Of a DNA stretch of 51,215 bases, positions 17,899 to 27,109 are shown piece after piece; position 1 is the stretch's first letter, and each line of letters opens with the position of its first letter. The notes beneath the pieces were generated by a model. That model had not been told where the DNA came from. It did no database searches and saw only the letters and a list, made by a program, of their open reading frames with translations. Position numbers and translations under genes: made by a program. The DNA comes from Phycisphaerales bacterium (GTDB lineage Bacteria > Planctomycetota > Phycisphaerae > Phycisphaerales > SM1A02): positions 1 through 51,215 of the forward strand of contig JASMLY010000045.1 in the NCBI GenBank assembly GCA_030748455.1, written 5' to 3'.

Positions 17899-18369
17899 TT
17901 AGTGGAGTTCAGCTTCCCCAAGAAGTGAAAAACCTTTTTTGACGAGGAGTTGTCCGCCTAGCATCAAATCGTCGATTGCAATCGCAACAAGCGAATCACC
18001 AATAATGGGTTGTTTAATCAACGAGTAAATGAAGTGGATGTTGAGTTCCGCTCCTAACAAATACAAACACAAATCTGCGAGTGAATGTGATTCGTCAATC
18101 ACAGCAACGACTACATCAGTTTCTGAAAATGAAATAGAGAGGTCGTGTAACATCAACCGTGCTGCGTCTGCATTATCTGGAATCATTCGGATGACCGCGT
18201 GATCAGATGAGTCAATGACGTTTAAACCTACGACATGCACATGTGAGGCGTCATCAAAGTGACGAAGCAAATCAAGTAACCGCCCGACTCGATTCTCGAG
18301 GAATACGCTGAACTGTCGGACGCAAGGGACTTGATACCCTTGCATGGTTTCTTGGGGGAGTTGAGACAT
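17899..18369 (-). CDS. ACT-domain regulatory protein
   Basis: 156 residues with two ACT-like units (RQFSVFLENRVGRLLDLLRH near residue 20, and about 90-150 with SHSLADLCLYLLGAELNIHF). ACT domains bind amino acids or related ligands and regulate metabolic enzymes. No catalytic domain is fused here, so this is a stand-alone ACT protein of unknown ligand. The ATG follows directly on the stop of the cyclophilin gene (TAGATG), so the two are almost certainly on one mRNA. Confidence 0.75.
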   Translation of the reverse strand: MSQLPQETMQGYQVPCVRQFSVFLENRVGRLLDLLRHFDDASHVHVVGLNVIDSSDHAVIRMIPDNADAARLMLHDLSISFSETDVVVAVIDESHSLADLCLYLLGAELNIHFIYSLIKQPIIGDSLVAIAIDDLMLGGQLLVKKGFSLLGEAELH

Positions 18370-19686
18370 CTAAGGTTTGCTTGTGCTATTTAAAGTGGGA
18401 GTATTCGTACTGTTGAGAGTGGGTTTCGGTGTTTTTTCTGTCACTTCTTCTTTGGGGGTTTTGTCCGTGAGTGGTTTTCCATCTGAACCAAGTTTTTCAG
18501 GGATATATTCATGATCACGTTTTCGAAGTACTGTTGCTGTCAGGATATCATCATTTTTCTCTAAGAGACGTGCGATCTCAAGACCCTCAACGATTCGACC
18601 AAACACGGTGTGCCGTCCATCTAAGTGTGGCGTTGGCATGTGTGTAAGAAAAAACTGGCTCCCCGCAGAGTTTGGAGCAGAGGTCTTGGCCATCGAAAGT
18701 GTGCCTGCAAAGTGATGGCGGATATCTTCTCCAGTGTGTTCATCTTTGATTTTGTACCCCGGACCACCGCTCCCCGCTTGACCTGTTGCACCTTCACGTG
18801 AATTCGGATCACCTCCTTGTGCCATAAATTTGGCTAAGACTCGATGGAACCGCGTGCCATCGTAATATCCAGAATCAGCGAGTGATACGAAATTGGCAAC
18901 TGTATTGGGTGCATGGTCCTCAAAGAGTTCTAATAGAATTGGTCCCTTTGATGTGATGAGTTGAACACGTGGTAAGTCATCCATTTCTGCTTCAATCTCT
19001 CGAATCGCAAGTTCATCTTGCCACTTCGTCGCAGTTTCAGAGATTCTAGTTTTACGGCTATCTAGTGCATTTTGTTTTGCTGCATCACCAGCAAAGGTAC
19101 GAGTGTCAACAGCATCCATGGCTGCGAGCGCTTCGTCAAAACGGTTGTTTGCAAAGAGTAGATCTGCATACAATCCAGCGGCATCGAGTTGTGTGAGTGC
19201 TTGTGGATCCAATCCATCCATTGCTGCGAGCGCTTCGTTGAATCGGTTTTTGCCATCAAGCTCACGCGCCCAGTTGAGTACGATCTCAGGTGATGTAGGG
19301 TATAACGAGCGTAGCTCATTGAAAATAGCTTCGCTGTTGGCATCTGGTAAAGCCAAGGCAAACCGTGACCACGCCAAGCCAATTGAGGGGTTTTCGGGCA
19401 ACGCAGCCATGAGTTGTCTAAACAGCAAATCTGCTTGTTCATGGTCACCAATCCAGAGCGTTAACTGCAATTCTGCTGCGAGGGTCTCTGGGCCGCTATT
19501 TTCAGCATTCAAATCGTGGAATGCATTTCTCAAGTTGGTGATCGCTTCACTGTCACCCTCGGCAAAGCCCCTCTGGTTTACGACTGATTCACAAACCACG
19601 TGATATTGATCGAGCAAGGTGTCGCTCAGGTCAAATGAAAAACTGTTAATCGTGAGCAGAAGGGGGGTTAGAAAAACTAGATGCAT
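18370..19686 (-). CDS. Secreted cyclophilin-type peptidyl-prolyl isomerase with TPR-like N terminus
   Basis: 438 residues. A short N-terminal hydrophobic signal is followed by TPR-like helical repeats (about 30-220), including two near-identical units with [10 protein letters not shown] and [10 protein letters not shown]. The cyclophilin domain spans about residues 235-405: [54 protein letters not shown] and [12 protein letters not shown]. These catalytic-site motifs are intact, so proline isomerase activity is expected outside the cytoplasm. The C-terminal 35 residues are a Lys/Thr/Pro tail with repeats of PTLNST. The RBS AGAAAGG precedes the ATG. Confidence 0.88.
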   Translation of the reverse strand: MHLVFLTPLLLTINSFSFDLSDTLLDQYHVVCESVVNQRGFAEGDSEAITNLRNAFHDLNAENSGPETLAAELQLTLWIGDHEQADLLFRQLMAALPENPSIGLAWSRFALALPDANSEAIFNELRSLYPTSPEIVLNWARELDGKNRFNEALAAMDGLDPQALTQLDAAGLYADLLFANNRFDEALAAMDAVDTRTFAGDAAKQNALDSRKTRISETATKWQDELAIREIEAEMDDLPRVQLITSKGPILLELFEDHAPNTVANFVSLADSGYYDGTRFHRVLAKFMAQGGDPNSREGATGQAGSGGPGYKIKDEHTGEDIRHHFAGTLSMAKTSAPNSAGSQFFLTHMPTPHLDGRHTVFGRIVEGLEIARLLEKNDDILTATVLRKRDHEYIPEKLGSDGKPLTDKTPKEEVTEKTPKPTLNSTNTPTLNSTSKP

Positions 19687-19799
19687 AGATAAACCTTTCT
19701 AAGATATGCAGAATCGAGCACGATACCAAGGCTTTGATCTTCACCGAGACATCAGGTGGATATCATAGATAAAAAATATCTATTTTTGGAGATTATTTG

Positions 19800-19827
19800 T
19801 TGACTCTCACGGATGTGGTTGTATGAT
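19800..19827 (+). promoter_or_regulatory. Sigma-70-like promoter of small RNA A
   Basis: TTGACT (19800-19805), 16 nt, then TATGAT (19822-19827). The expected transcription start is near 19834. No protein gene follows; a structured RNA with a terminator does. Confidence 0.7.
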
Positions 19828-19833
19828 TCGTGC

Positions 19834-19909
19834 ATCGCCAACAGGTGATCCCGATTTTGCCCCCGGAAGGGCTCGGTGTGGTGCTTGCATCCACCGGGCC
19901 TTCTTTTTT
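19834..19909 (+). ncRNA. Small RNA A (novel paired sRNA family)
   Basis: A stand-alone unit of about 76 nt between a sigma-70-like promoter and a rho-independent terminator. The 3' half (from 19859) is homologous to small RNA B on the other strand. It starts GCCCCCG, then forms a stem (19867-19878 with 19892-19902) around a 13-nt loop TGGTGCTTGCATC and ends in TTCTTTTTT. In the stem the two pairs next to the loop are U-A and G-C; in B they are C-G and A-U. These are compensatory changes under an identical loop, which points to a selected RNA structure. A competing hairpin GCCC/GGGC (19859-19872) could form instead. Function unknown; not matched to a family I know. Confidence 0.65.
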
Positions 19910-19915
19910 GCGCAG

Positions 19916-19960
19916 CACGCTGTATTGAACCACGCTGTATTGAACCACGCTGTATTGACA
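19916..19960. repeat. Three tandem 15-bp repeats
   Basis: The unit CACGCTGTATTGAAC occurs at 19916-19930 and 19931-19945, and with two changed final bases at 19946-19960. It lies just past the terminator of small RNA A. It may be a protein-binding array or a replication-slippage product; no gene covers it convincingly. Confidence 0.85.
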
Positions 19961-20060
19961 CCCCAACCAATCCCAAGAATCAACGTTGGATCTCGCACCG
20001 TACCCGATGATGTCCGCCAGATCAGTGTTTTGGCGTTTCGTCGAAAAAGAATGATGGATC

Positions 20061-20121
20061 AAAAAGAAAGGCCCGGCAGATGCAAGCACCATGCCGAGCC
20101 CTTTCGGGGGCGAAGTAATGT
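20061..20121 (-). ncRNA. Small RNA B (homolog of small RNA A, convergent)
   Basis: A unit of about 61 nt on the minus strand, starting near 20121 after a near-consensus promoter and ending in the T-rich tail of a terminator (stem 20067-20078 with 20092-20104, loop 20079-20091). It shares the GCCCCCG lead, the stem layout and the identical 13-nt loop with small RNA A, but differs in two base pairs next to the loop in a way that keeps pairing. The 5' parts of A and B differ. No coding potential is apparent. The two RNAs point at each other across about 150 nt. Target and role are unknown. Confidence 0.65.
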
Positions 20122-20127
20122 GGGGAT

Positions 20128-20156
20128 ATCATAAGCAACGAGTAGAGATCTGTCAA
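20128..20156 (-). promoter_or_regulatory. Near-consensus sigma-70 promoter of small RNA B
   Basis: On the minus strand, TTGACA (20151-20156), exactly 17 nt, then TATGAT (20128-20133). An inverted repeat TTGACA-n7-TGTCAA (20161-20179), which overlaps the ruvC stop codon, lies 4 nt upstream of the -35 and could be an operator. Confidence 0.8.
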
Positions 20157-20175
20157 CGCTTTGACAAAAGTACTG

Positions 20176-20673
20176 TCAATATGCCCTTATAGCACCTGTG
20201 AAGGCGATGGCAAGGGCATCCGCCACATCTGGTGGGTCAGGTGGATTGGTGAGTTGTAAAATAGTAGCGATTGATTGCTGTACTTGGGACTTGCTTGCTT
20301 GTCCATTACCCGAGACCGCTTTCTTTATCTCAGCGGGCGCGAGTTCAATCAGGGGTAGATTCGCTTGCTCTGCGGCAAGCAAGATGACACCCCTCGCATG
20401 CCCTAATGTGATCGCTGCACTAACGTGCTTTGCGTGAGAAAACACACTTTCAACAACGACGAGGTCGGGTGAGAGATCAGAGATGATTGCAGATATATCT
20501 TTCCAGAGTTGATGGAGTCGGTATGCGATAGGTTTGGTTGTATCGAGTTTCATTGCCCCAGCTTCAACAAGTACAGGATGGATCTCTGAAGCCTCGAACG
20601 TAACACAACCATATCCAGCAGTCCGTAGGCCAGGGTCAATTCCAAGGATCCGCCGCACATGTGTGTTACCCAT
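20176..20673 (-). CDS. ruvC: Holliday junction resolvase RuvC
   Basis: 165 residues. The acidic catalytic residues are all visible: D13 in RRILGIDPGLRTAGYG, E75 in LVVVESVF, and D149/D152 in DPPDVADALAIA. RuvC cleaves Holliday junctions with RuvAB. The ATG at 20673 gives the normal family N terminus; the frame is open upstream but those residues are not RuvC-like. The start overlaps the last 8 nt of the ABC ATPase gene (ATGGGTAA), so it is translated from the same mRNA. ruvA and ruvB are not in the window. Confidence 0.93.
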   Translation of the reverse strand: MGNTHVRRILGIDPGLRTAGYGCVTFEASEIHPVLVEAGAMKLDTTKPIAYRLHQLWKDISAIISDLSPDLVVVESVFSHAKHVSAAITLGHARGVILLAAEQANLPLIELAPAEIKKAVSGNGQASKSQVQQSIATILQLTNPPDPPDVADALAIAFTGAIRAY

Positions 20674-21367
20674 TTTGGATATCTCGGTCAATGGAACCGT
20701 CTCGTAAATGAATTGTTCGATCACAACGAGCGCCTACCTCTTCATCGTGCGTAACAATTAGGATAGTTAATCCTTCTGCATGCATTGCATCAAACAAACA
20801 GAGAATATCTTTGCCAGTTTTAGAATCCAAATTGCCAGTGGGTTCATCAGCAAGAAGGATGGATGGTTTGGTAACAAGCGCGCGAGCAATGGCTGCTCTT
20901 TGCTGTTGCCCACCAGATAACTCGCTCGGTTTGTGTCCAATCCTGTCTCCAAGACCAACCCGATCTAACATAGCGACTGCATGTTGGCGTCTTTGAGAAG
21001 CCCGCATATGCTTGTAAAAGAGGGGGACTTCGACATTCTCTTCAATTGTGAGTTGTGGGATCAGGTTAAAAGATTGAAACACAAACCCGATTTCACTCCC
21101 TCGGACATGAGATAACGCCGTGTCATCTAATGTCGAAACTGCTTTGCCAGCCAACGTGAACGAACCGTTCGTGGGTTGATCGAGGCAACCCAAAATATTC
21201 ATCAGTGTGCTTTTCCCAGATCCAGAAGGTCCCATGATGGCGAGAGATTGTCCTGTGGGTACTTCAAGATCGACGTCTCGAAGTGCATGGACAAGGACAC
21301 CCCCGTCAGGTTTGTAATAGACCCGATCGATTCCCTGCATGGATACGATGGTACCGTTATTGCTCAT
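20666..21367 (-). CDS. ABC transporter ATPase of the LolD/MacB type, no permease nearby
   Basis: 233 residues. Walker A GPSGSGKST, Q-loop VFQSFNLIPQLT, signature LSGGQQQRAAIARAL, Walker B ILLADEPTGNLDSKTG and H-loop IVTHDEE are all intact. DEPTGNLDS and the overall pattern fit the LolD/MacB/FtsE-type branch that drives lipoprotein release or mechanotransmission transporters. Its membrane partner is not adjacent; ruvC follows instead. The ATG at 21367 is chosen because the family N terminus begins just after it. TACGAT lies 6 nt upstream as a candidate -10 of a leaderless transcript. Confidence 0.85.
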   Translation of the reverse strand: MSNNGTIVSMQGIDRVYYKPDGGVLVHALRDVDLEVPTGQSLAIMGPSGSGKSTLMNILGCLDQPTNGSFTLAGKAVSTLDDTALSHVRGSEIGFVFQSFNLIPQLTIEENVEVPLFYKHMRASQRRQHAVAMLDRVGLGDRIGHKPSELSGGQQQRAAIARALVTKPSILLADEPTGNLDSKTGKDILCLFDAMHAEGLTILIVTHDEEVGARCDRTIHLRDGSIDRDIQNG

Positions 21368-21373
21368 TCCTAC

Positions 21374-21379
21374 ATCGTA
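21374..21379 (-). promoter_or_regulatory. -10-like box of the ABC ATPase gene
   Basis: TACGAT on the minus strand ends 6 nt before the ATG. The intervening GTAGGA abuts the ATG too closely to act as a normal ribosome binding site. Confidence 0.3.
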
Positions 21380-21443
21380 CCAGAGAGTGCTTCGGGTACG
21401 TCTATTGAGCCTTGCGACTCCGTTTTCAACAGGTTGGCTTTGG

Positions 21444-21449
21444 TACACT
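21444..21449 (+). promoter_or_regulatory. -10-like box of trpE
   Basis: TACACT ends 6 nt before the trpE ATG, with no ribosome binding site in between. It mirrors the arrangement on the divergent ABC gene. The -35 is not obvious. Confidence 0.3.
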
Positions 21450-21455
21450 GAGTAC

Positions 21456-23009
21456 ATGTCGCAAGCAGCATTTGAGAAGGCAATGGAACAAGCAACGGTC
21501 GTTCCTATCGTCCGTCGAATCATGGGCGATCACCTTACGCCTGTCCTTGCGTACAGACGCCTTGTTGCCAAAGACAACCGAGAGGCTCCGAGTTTTCTCT
21601 TTGAGTCAGTTGAAAACGGTGACGAAGTTGGGAGGTTTTCTTTCCTTGGTGCAAATCCAGTTCTCGAAATAACCGCAAAAGAAAACCTTGTTTCAATTTG
21701 TGATCACGAAACAGGGAAGATTGAGGAAGTCGTTGCAGAGAATCCGCTCGATGTCGTTCGTCAGAAATCTTCTCATTGGAATGTAAGCGAACCAATCGCA
21801 GTAGATGATCTTCCACTTCCAAGTTTTCTTGGAGGTTGGGTCGGGTACGCTGGGTACGATACTGCTCGGTATTTTGAGCTCGATGTATTGCCTTTTAAAA
21901 ATGCTCCACTCGATGATCGAGAGTTGCCAGATGTGCACTTTTCGCTGTACAAAACAATCGTAATTTTTGATCATGTATCAAAGGTTGTGCACGTTGTGCA
22001 CAATGCAATAGGAACTGAAACTGATCAAGAGATGCTTTGGAATCACTCATGTAAAGAGATCGATGATGTTGTCGAGTTACTTCAATGCGCCACGCCGGAA
22101 ATTCCTGTCGGTTCAGTTGAACTTGACCTCTCTACGCCACCGCCTTTACCTGCACATTCAACCATGTCTCAATCAGAGTTTGAATGTGCAGTAGATCGGT
22201 GCAAGGCATACATCCGTGAAGGAGATGCATTTCAAATTGTAATCTCTCAACGGTTTGAACATCGAACAACCATTGACCCATTCGAAATCTATCGTTCTCT
22301 ACGCGTTGTTAATCCAAGCCCGTATATGATTTATGTGCAGGGTGGAGGATGTATACTTGCCGCCTCTAGCCCAGAAATTCTTTGTCGCTGTAAAGATGGT
22401 CTTGTTACAAATCGTCCATTAGCCGGAACGAGAAAACGTGGCAACACAGTTGACGAAGACCTCGCGGTAGAGGATGAATTGAAAAATGACGAAAAGGAAT
22501 GTTCCGAGCACGTCATGCTCGTAGATCTTGGCAGAAACGATCTGGGTACTGTTTGCGAAATCGGCTCTGTTGAGATTGAGAGTGTCATGGATATCGAACG
22601 CTATAGTCACGTGATGCATTTGAGTTCTACGCTCACTGGCACGTTGGCTGATGGGAAGGATAGTTGGGATGCACTTGCTGCAACGTTACCGGTAGGGACA
22701 GTCAGTGGCGCTCCAAAAATTCGGTCGATGCAGATTATTGACGAACTTGAGCCGACTCGAAGAGGTCCCTATGCCGGAGGAATTGGTATGGTGAGTTTCG
22801 CAGGAGACATGGATATCGCGATCGCCTTACGAACGATGGTAGTTCCTCTCAAAATGCGGAATTCATCAGGGTGGAGGATTGATGTGCAAGCAGGTGCAGG
22901 CGTAGTGATCGATTCCCAACCCGAGTTAGAGTGGAAAGAAACGAGAAATAAGGCAGCAGCGCTAGGTCGAGCTATCGAACTTGCTGAATCTTCTTTTGGA
23001 TCATCCTAA
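21456..23009 (+). CDS. trpE: Anthranilate synthase component I
   Basis: 517 residues. The N-terminal regulatory half includes PSFLFESVENGDEVGRFSFLG. The C-terminal chorismate-binding half has AFQIVISQRFE, SPEILCRC, RPLAGTRKRG, NDEKECSEHVMLVDLGRNDL, ERYSHVMHLSSTL, LPVGTVSGAPKIRSMQIIDE, YAGGIGM and VQAGAGVVIDSQPE. It converts chorismate plus ammonia to anthranilate with the TrpG subunit, which is not in the window. It starts a long plus-strand run and is followed after 13 nt by the AsmA-like gene. No leader peptide or attenuator was seen in the short upstream gap. Confidence 0.95.
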   Translation: MSQAAFEKAMEQATVVPIVRRIMGDHLTPVLAYRRLVAKDNREAPSFLFESVENGDEVGRFSFLGANPVLEITAKENLVSICDHETGKIEEVVAENPLDVVRQKSSHWNVSEPIAVDDLPLPSFLGGWVGYAGYDTARYFELDVLPFKNAPLDDRELPDVHFSLYKTIVIFDHVSKVVHVVHNAIGTETDQEMLWNHSCKEIDDVVELLQCATPEIPVGSVELDLSTPPPLPAHSTMSQSEFECAVDRCKAYIREGDAFQIVISQRFEHRTTIDPFEIYRSLRVVNPSPYMIYVQGGGCILAASSPEILCRCKDGLVTNRPLAGTRKRGNTVDEDLAVEDELKNDEKECSEHVMLVDLGRNDLGTVCEIGSVEIESVMDIERYSHVMHLSSTLTGTLADGKDSWDALAATLPVGTVSGAPKIRSMQIIDELEPTRRGPYAGGIGMVSFAGDMDIAIALRTMVVPLKMRNSSGWRIDVQAGAGVVIDSQPELEWKETRNKAAALGRAIELAESSFGSS

Positions 23010-23022
23010 AAAGAAGTTAGGT

Positions 23023-26000
23023 GTGCAATCTCGAAAACCTCTTTGGAAGCGGCCAAAGGTGTGGTGCAGCGTCTTCTTTTTCGCGATCGCTTTCTTACTA
23101 TTGGGGATGTTCATTCTTACACGTTCGTTTGTTCTCACCCCCATCATTGCACAGATCATTGGGAATCAAATCGAAGCAGATGTACAAATCGAATCAGTAG
23201 ACTGGCATTGGCCAAGCACACTTGTCCTTACAGATGTGGAAGTGCATGCTAGTGGTATTGATGGTCCTGCGTCTCGCGTTGGGTACTTTGATACAGCAAC
23301 CGTGCACATTACAAATAGCTTCCCTTGGCAAGACCCGAAAATTGATTCTATATCTGTAAACAACGCGACATTTCGTATGGCAGAATCAGAACTCCAAACA
23401 GGGGAATTTAACTTCTCTTCGTTTATGTTAAAAGAGCAGCAGGTAACCGAAGAACATACAAAGCCTTCAGATAATAAACGAGCAAGCACAGATGAGCACA
23501 TGGATCTAGGTATGTTCACAACCGTAGATCTAACTTCTCTTACATTTGAAATAGGGACGATGAACGCTCAATCGTGGGAACTAGAACATACAGTTGTGTT
23601 TGACGTTGAACTCAACCCCGTCCGAGACCGAGTGTATCAACTTGCACTCAAGAATGAGGATGGTTCGATCAAACTAGAAGGATCTTGTGATTTTGTCACA
23701 CCAAAACTCGATTTGAAAATAGATTCGATGCAGTTAGATGATGGTCTGTTCGCAATGCTCCCAAAAACTGCCCGTGTCTGGGTCGCAGGAATCGGATTGA
23801 AGGGCGATATTGGTGAACTTGCGCTCTCATGGGATCCTTCGATTGGGTTCCAATTTGATGTGGATGTGAAGGCGATGGAATTCAATTTGCCTTCAGAGCA
23901 TTCGTTAACTTGGGTGCATTACGAAGATGGAAGAATTACAAAAATGTATGGTGAGCCTACACTTCGTGTAGAGAGTGGAAAAATTTTGTATGACGGGAGT
24001 TCAGCCTCCCTCCAACACATCACTGGTATCTTGTTACCACCAGAGACTTCTTCTGGATCGTCCGAAGTTCCATTTGACGCAACTATACAAATTCGAGAAT
24101 TACCTTCTTTACAGAATCTTACAGCTGAAGAATGGTTAGATGAAATGCAAAACACATCTCCATTTGTTGCTTCATTTAAGATGGATCAATTTCGCTCGAA
24201 GGTAGGCGGGGCTGGTCAAGTGGATCTTCCACTTCGTGTTGCTAAGATTTTGCAACTCTTCCAGTTGAAAGATTGGAATGTGAATGGACAACTTATTGTT
24301 GAACGGTCTAAGAAAAATGGTGACATCTCTTACAAAGGGAATGTTGCAGTTACTGGTGGTTCTGGATGGTATGAAGGATTCGCATACCCATTACATCATG
24401 TGAAAGCATTGATCGATGTACAAAATGACACTTTTACGATTCAATCGTTTGATGCACTTGGTAGTGATGAGGCAGCCATTTCAATTCGTGGGCAAGTCAT
24501 TGCAAAGGAAGAAACGCATGTTGATATCACGCTCAGTGCTAGAGACGCACCACTTGATCAAGCATTGCACGATGCTGTGCCAAAACCCGTAGCCACAGTG
24601 ATGGACCGGTTGCTTGATCAAAATGCACTGGACAGATTAGTCCATAAAGGGTTGTTACGACCAGATGAGTTTAAACTTGGGGGAACTGTTGATATGACTT
24701 TGGTCATTCAACATAGTGGGAAAAATGGGGAGTCGGTTCAAGTTTCAGGTGATTTGAATTTCAAAGATACCACTATCATTCATGAAGGTTTTCCTTTCCC
24801 AATACTAGTAGAAGATGGGTCGGTGCAGTTAGAACCTGAGAGAATCTTTGTCCCTGTTAAGGACCGACTCAAGTTTGTCGGGTATACAGGAGGGGAAGGG
24901 AGTTTGGCAGGGGCGATCAATTTTGATCAAGATGGAAATACCAATCCGAATATTGCAGCAGTACTTAAAAATGTTCCTATATCAGAACTGATGGTTGAAG
25001 CGGTGTCCGTTTCTTCTGGGAGTTCTTATCAGACAACATCACAAGTGTTAGGTGGACTAGGACTAGAGGGGCAGTTCGATGCTTCAGGTTCTGTCATGAC
25101 AAGTGAACATGGGGAAATCATACAAAACATCGAAGTCACAATCGATGAAAGCACTGCAACGCCAAAACCTAGTTTCGCAAAGGCAATACAATCGTCAAAC
25201 GCTTTTTGGCCTGAGGGATTTGAGTTGTTTGATGTTACGTCGAACGTTCTCATTGACAATCAAGGCGTTCATATAAAAGAAGTACAAGCACGGTTTGAGG
25301 AAAATGGGCGATTGCACGCAGCAATGGATATTCAAGGGGGTGCGTACGATCTTGAGATTCAAGGGGAGAATTGGCCGATTTCACCTAAGTTGGTGAACCT
25401 GCTACCTCCGACTGCTTGCATGAAACTCTCTCCCGCGTGGGAGATTTTTGAGCCCTCTGGGACTTTTAACACTGAGATCCACCTGACGCATACGAATGGA
25501 ACGTCCTCCTTTCATCTTCAAGCTGAACCAACGACTCTTGGGATCACTGGGGGTGGTAGCACGATGGTTATGCAAAGAGAAAGTGGTGGAATTATTGTGA
25601 GTGATTCCAATGTGTATCTAAACGATCTTCAGTTTTCAATCGCACAAAATGATTCAATTCAAGGTGCTGTTGCATTTGATGGAACTATTTTTGCTCGTGA
25701 AGAGAGAACAGACTATGACATTCAGGGAGAGTGGACAAACGCTGAAGCAAGTTCACCTTTAAGTAGAGCGATTACTGGAATCATAGGAGGAGATACCGGT
25801 TTGGAGTATTACGATTCACTCTCTCCAAATGGAACGGGACTTGTGAGTTTAGAGACTGTACGAAATGATGATCTAGATTTTTACAGGGTTATCGTTTCTC
25901 CCGAAACACTCTCGGCAACGTTCAATGAGCGAGTAGCAAACGCAACTTTTCTCACAACAGATTCGAGTTTCAAAAATGAGATCGTATTTGATAACACAGG

Positions 26001-27081
26001 AATCACTTTTGATCGCCTTGGTGGAACACTTGGAGAAGGTGTGTTCTCATTGCTAGGTAAAATCAACACAGAACAGAATGTTTCTGGTTCCGTTGTATTG
26101 GATTGGGATGGTCGAGCCGATGACAAGAATTTGTTTGCAGTTCTACCCTCAGTTGTGGGGGATACACTTGAGGCGATGGAAATTGGAGAAGGGACAAGTA
26201 GAGTAGTTGGTGGTGAAGTTTCATTCATCGGGGGTTCATGGTCAGACCTCGAGATTGATTTTGAAGGTGAAATTGATTTGAATGGAGTGTCGATGAATGC
26301 AGGCATTCCACTTTCTGATATTGACGGTGTAACAAAAGTTGAAGGAATATACGATGAAGAGAAACTAACTTCTTTGCAGGTACTCTTAGATATTGATGAG
26401 ATGACAGCAGTGGGGAGAGAGATCACTGATATCCATGGCGGGTTGCTTCTAGACCCACAACAAGGCAAAATGGTTTTTAATGATCTCAGGGGAGAATCAT
26501 CATCAGGTGTGGTTACGATCACAGGGTTCGTAGACGTGGGGGAAACAAAAAAGTATCAAGTGACAGTCTTGCTCTCAGGCGTACAGCTTGATGATCGAAG
26601 CGATTCAGAAGCGAGTACCTTTAGTGGCGATCTTACTGGTTGGTTAGCAATTGAAGGTGTCAGAGGTGCAGTACATGACCGAGTCGGTGTGGGAAGATTG
26701 CAAGTATCTCAAGGAATGTTCGCAGAAGTTCCTATCGCAATGCGCTTTATGCAGTTGTTACAACTTTCTTTGCCTACTTCTGAGTCAATTACAAACGTTG
26801 TGATAGACCTCTCAATTGATGGCGATGAAGTTCAACTGAACAATATTAAACTCACAGGCGATGACACATCTGCACAAGGCCTTGTGATTCAGGGTGAGGG
26901 GAAATTGGAGATGCCCTCATTTGAGATTGATGTCGAGTTACACCCACGAATGGGTTGGCCTGTTTTGAGGGATATCGCAGGAGTACTCGGAGATCAGTTT
27001 TTTTCGATTCGCGCAAAAGGTCAGTTATTAGAGCCAGAGATTGCAATCGTTCCGCTGCCAACTTTATTGAATGAAGATTGA
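23023..27081 (+). CDS. Very large AsmA/TamB-like membrane-anchored protein
   Basis: About 1352 residues. GTG 23023 is preferred (AAAAAGAAG about 6 nt upstream); a TTG at 22981 would overlap trpE. One N-terminal membrane helix (about residues 14-40) precedes a long beta-rich extracytoplasmic body with repeated LxLxG/DVxVxA-type strands. The C-terminal portion (SGDLTGWLAIEGVRG, LSIDGDEVQLNNIKLTGDD, LEMPSFEIDVELHPRMGWP, FFSIRAKGQLLEPEI) fits the AsmA-like C-terminal region. Proteins of this type are thought to form bridges that carry phospholipids to the outer membrane. A pssA phospholipid gene lies downstream in the same run. Confidence 0.75.
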   Translation: MQSRKPLWKRPKVWCSVFFFAIAFLLLGMFILTRSFVLTPIIAQIIGNQIEADVQIESVDWHWPSTLVLTDVEVHASGIDGPASRVGYFDTATVHITNSFPWQDPKIDSISVNNATFRMAESELQTGEFNFSSFMLKEQQVTEEHTKPSDNKRASTDEHMDLGMFTTVDLTSLTFEIGTMNAQSWELEHTVVFDVELNPVRDRVYQLALKNEDGSIKLEGSCDFVTPKLDLKIDSMQLDDGLFAMLPKTARVWVAGIGLKGDIGELALSWDPSIGFQFDVDVKAMEFNLPSEHSLTWVHYEDGRITKMYGEPTLRVESGKILYDGSSASLQHITGILLPPETSSGSSEVPFDATIQIRELPSLQNLTAEEWLDEMQNTSPFVASFKMDQFRSKVGGAGQVDLPLRVAKILQLFQLKDWNVNGQLIVERSKKNGDISYKGNVAVTGGSGWYEGFAYPLHHVKALIDVQNDTFTIQSFDALGSDEAAISIRGQVIAKEETHVDITLSARDAPLDQALHDAVPKPVATVMDRLLDQNALDRLVHKGLLRPDEFKLGGTVDMTLVIQHSGKNGESVQVSGDLNFKDTTIIHEGFPFPILVEDGSVQLEPERIFVPVKDRLKFVGYTGGEGSLAGAINFDQDGNTNPNIAAVLKNVPISELMVEAVSVSSGSSYQTTSQVLGGLGLEGQFDASGSVMTSEHGEIIQNIEVTIDESTATPKPSFAKAIQSSNAFWPEGFELFDVTSNVLIDNQGVHIKEVQARFEENGRLHAAMDIQGGAYDLEIQGENWPISPKLVNLLPPTACMKLSPAWEIFEPSGTFNTEIHLTHTNGTSSFHLQAEPTTLGITGGGSTMVMQRESGGIIVSDSNVYLNDLQFSIAQNDSIQGAVAFDGTIFAREERTDYDIQGEWTNAEASSPLSRAITGIIGGDTGLEYYDSLSPNGTGLVSLETVRNDDLDFYRVIVSPETLSATFNERVANATFLTTDSSFKNEIVFDNTGITFDRLGGTLGEGVFSLLGKINTEQNVSGSVVLDWDGRADDKNLFAVLPSVVGDTLEAMEIGEGTSRVVGGEVSFIGGSWSDLEIDFEGEIDLNGVSMNAGIPLSDIDGVTKVEGIYDEEKLTSLQVLLDIDEMTAVGREITDIHGGLLLDPQQGKMVFNDLRGESSSGVVTITGFVDVGETKKYQVTVLLSGVQLDDRSDSEASTFSGDLTGWLAIEGVRGAVHDRVGVGRLQVSQGMFAEVPIAMRFMQLLQLSLPTSESITNVVIDLSIDGDEVQLNNIKLTGDDTSAQGLVIQGEGKLEMPSFEIDVELHPRMGWPVLRDIAGVLGDQFFSIRAKGQLLEPEIAIVPLPTLLNED

Positions 27082-27097
27082 TGAATCTATGAGTTGA

Positions 27098-27103
27098 TAC
27101 AAT
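27098..27103 (+). promoter_or_regulatory. -10-like box of the LOG-family gene
   Basis: TACAAT ends 6 nt before the ATG. There is no normal ribosome binding site, and a -35 is not clear. It fits a leaderless start. Confidence 0.3.
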
Positions 27104-27109
27104 ACGGGG

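Noticed and set aside
19752..20134. Open frames through the small-RNA gap, including a Ser-Ile-Gln-Arg-Gly repeat protein
   Set aside because: The apparent protein repeats are just the 15-bp DNA tandem repeat, and the frames cross promoters and terminator hairpins. No ribosome binding sites.
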